A DNA stretch of 13,220 bases from an uncultured Desulfomonile sp. (lineage in GTDB: Bacteria; Desulfobacterota; Desulfomonilia; Desulfomonilales; Desulfomonilaceae). The DNA lies in the NCBI GenBank assembly GCA_937915285.1, contig CALDNG010000031.1, positions 1 through 13,220 on the forward strand, read 5' to 3'. The position numbers and the translations under genes were made by a program. The notes beneath the pieces are model-generated. The model was not told the origin of the DNA. It searched no databases and saw only the letters and a list, made by a program, of their open reading frames with translations. Shown here one piece after another: positions 12,205 to 13,220 of this stretch (positions within the stretch are counted from its first letter, which is position 1; each line of letters opens with the position of its first letter).

Positions 12205-12516
12205 TTAATCCAAGACTCGTTGTGCGACACTTAGTATCACCACGCGGGACTTCCACGATACGATTGAGGAATTTCCGCACACCGACTTGAACTGGCATTT
12301 ATCATTGTCACAATCTTCACGTTTGTTGAAACATTCAAAAATTCCCTTTTTCTTTTGATGCCGATGAACTCTGTCCGCATGCCGTTGAAAGCATTCCGGA
12401 CAAATTCCATGACTGATTTCCAGGCATGTTTCCAGATCAAGATCAGATAAATTCAAGGTCTTGAACTTATCAATGCTGCACCAGACCACGTGACATTCGA
12501 TACAAGCGTATAGCAT
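12205..12516 (-). CDS. Stand-alone zinc-module protein with CxxC...SHGICPEC motif, 103 aa
   Basis: ATG 12516 with GAGGTG five bases upstream, a strong ribosome binding site. CIEC (Cys5, Cys8) and CPEC (Cys39, Cys42) form a likely four-Cys zinc site. The second half is embedded in EISHGICPECFQRH. This matches the 'CxxCKKIR...FSHGICPEC' element that usually ends PAS, GAF or receiver proteins in deltaproteobacteria and relatives. Here it stands alone and the 'KKIR' part is replaced. Six more Cys fall outside these pairs (13, 31, 62, 69, 74, 80). The last four lie in a second cluster (FECFNKREDCDNDKCQF followed by KSVC) that might bind another metal. It sits just upstream of the PAS kinase in the same direction and may act with it. 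Function otherwise unknown. Confidence 0.7.
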   Translation of the reverse strand: MLYACIECHVVWCSIDKFKTLNLSDLDLETCLEISHGICPECFQRHADRVHRHQKKKGIFECFNKREDCDNDKCQFKSVCGNSSIVSWKSRVVILSVAQRVLD

Positions 12517-12642
12517 TGCCCCACCTCGACAAGTTTTAGTAAAAATTGTTAACCATTTTCATTTTTAGCAGATGTGAGGCGTGAAACCTTTTTGGTCAAT
12601 TTCTGCCTAATTCTAGAGAAACACTTATACCGGATTCAAAAT
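12517..12642. other. Gap between dehydratase and zinc-module genes
   Basis: A 126-base AT-rich gap. On the minus strand TTGACC near 12590 is a fair -35, but I see no good -10 at 16-18 bases. No terminator hairpin for the dehydratase gene is visible. Confidence 0.3.
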
Positions 12643-13220
12643 TCACCCTACCATTTGTCTGTATTCCCTGAGATTGTCAAATGAACGTAAATGATGAACC
12701 GACGAAGCGGCCGGCTTGTACTCGGGGACAATTTTCATCAATGCGCTCAGAGCATCAAATGAATTGACATTTTCAAAGGCTCTTTGCACCAGATCATCTA
12801 TCATGGAAATCGTCTTTTCCGGCTGACAGGCGATCTGTCTGAAAATTCTTATCTTTTTGTGAGAAGTCGGTATACAGGTTTCCCAGTTGCAGGAAAGTTC
12901 CTCAAAGAGCTTTTCTCCAGGTCGCAGCCCGGTGAAAACAACACCTATTTCCTGTTGGCTCTTTCCAGACAACAGTATAAGCTGCTTGGCCAAATCAACG
13001 ATCTTTACCGGATTCCCCATGTCAAGCATCATTATCTGTCCCGAATCACCAATGGCTGCCGCTTGCAATACAAGGGCCACCGCTTCCGGTATGCTCATGA
13101 AATAGCGAGTCACTTCCTCGTGAGTTACGGTTACTGGCCCTCCTTTTTTGATCTGCTCGAGGAAGATCGGAACAACGCTTCCTTCCGAGCCTAAAACATT
13201 TCCGAAACGCACAGAAATAA
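12643..13220 (-). CDS. Polysaccharide biosynthesis dehydratase, C-terminal part (CapD/WbpM-type)
   Basis: About 192 residues of the C-terminal part of a nucleotide-sugar 4,6-dehydratase/epimerase (Polysacc_synt_2 family). The gene runs off the right edge; the frame is open at 13220 with [19 protein letters not shown], so GTG 13212 is not a true start. Family signatures in order: [32 protein letters not shown] (substrate-pocket loop), [13 protein letters not shown] and [13 protein letters not shown]. The Rossmann glycine motif and catalytic Tyr-x-x-x-Lys would lie beyond the window. Such enzymes convert UDP-N-acetylglucosamine-type sugars to 4-keto-6-deoxy forms for O-antigen, capsule or glycoprotein glycans. 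Many homologues carry N-terminal membrane helices, which cannot be judged here. It leads the minus-strand gene series and links it to surface glycan synthesis. Confidence 0.92.
   Translation of the reverse strand, partial: ISVRFGNVLGSEGSVVPIFLEQIKKGGPVTVTHEEVTRYFMSIPEAVALVLQAAAIGDSGQIMMLDMGNPVKIVDLAKQLILLSGKSQQEIGVVFTGLRPGEKLFEELSCNWETCIPTSHKKIRIFRQIACQPEKTISMIDDLVQRAFENVNSFDALSALMKIVPEYKPAASSVHHLRSFDNLREYRQMVG

Noticed and set aside
12784..13194. 136-codon plus-strand frame
   Set aside because: Antisense shadow of the dehydratase, whose minus-strand frame carries clear family motifs.

Overview
The window looks like a chromosomal segment of a Gram-negative bacterium. It encodes a lipobox-bearing polysaccharide export protein, a putative outer-membrane beta-barrel and another lipoprotein. 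It also carries PAS signalling proteins and a Cys zinc module with the 'SHGICPEC' motif that is common in signalling proteins of deltaproteobacteria (Desulfobacterota). A sulfate-reducer or syntroph relative (Desulfomonile- or Syntrophobacter-like) is my inference, not something the sequence proves. No IS element, CRISPR array, tRNA or rRNA was recognised.

Layout. Positions 1-1229 are AT-rich and gene-poor: one short minus-strand ORF with a good ribosome binding site (19-174), one doubtful plus-strand ORF (851-1207) and several small inverted repeats. A triple-PAS protein without an output domain follows (1230-2525, +). It converges on a Ser/Lys-rich lipoprotein gene (2902-3555, -). The plus-strand block 3816-7864 holds two very small secreted proteins, a Cys-containing beta-barrel candidate, a Wza-type outer-membrane polysaccharide export (OPX) lipoprotein and a small secreted protein. 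Hairpins, a good intrinsic terminator and sigma70-like promoters separate these genes. Positions 7865-8610 form a small accessory patch: a Cys-rich ORF on plus and a frameshifted ORF on minus, each with its own promoter-like sequence and overlapping tail to tail. From 8818 to the right edge every main gene is on the minus strand. In transcription order these are a capD/wbpM-like sugar-nucleotide dehydratase (cut by the window edge), a stand-alone zinc-module protein, a soluble PAS histidine kinase, a NodB-family polysaccharide deacetylase and a DUF6933-like protein.

How it fits together. Dehydratase, deacetylase and OPX protein point to an exopolysaccharide, capsule or O-antigen locus. The dehydratase would make a nucleotide sugar, the deacetylase would modify glycan, and the OPX protein with the adjacent barrel could form the outer-membrane exit. 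The kinase, zinc-module protein and PAS protein are candidate signalling parts. No response regulator, Wzx/Wzy, Wzc or glycosyltransferase lies in the window, so the pathway is incomplete here. The best candidates for something not yet described are the OPX/barrel pair with its small Cys/Pro-rich secreted companions, and the tail-to-tail small-gene patch at 7.9-8.6 kb.
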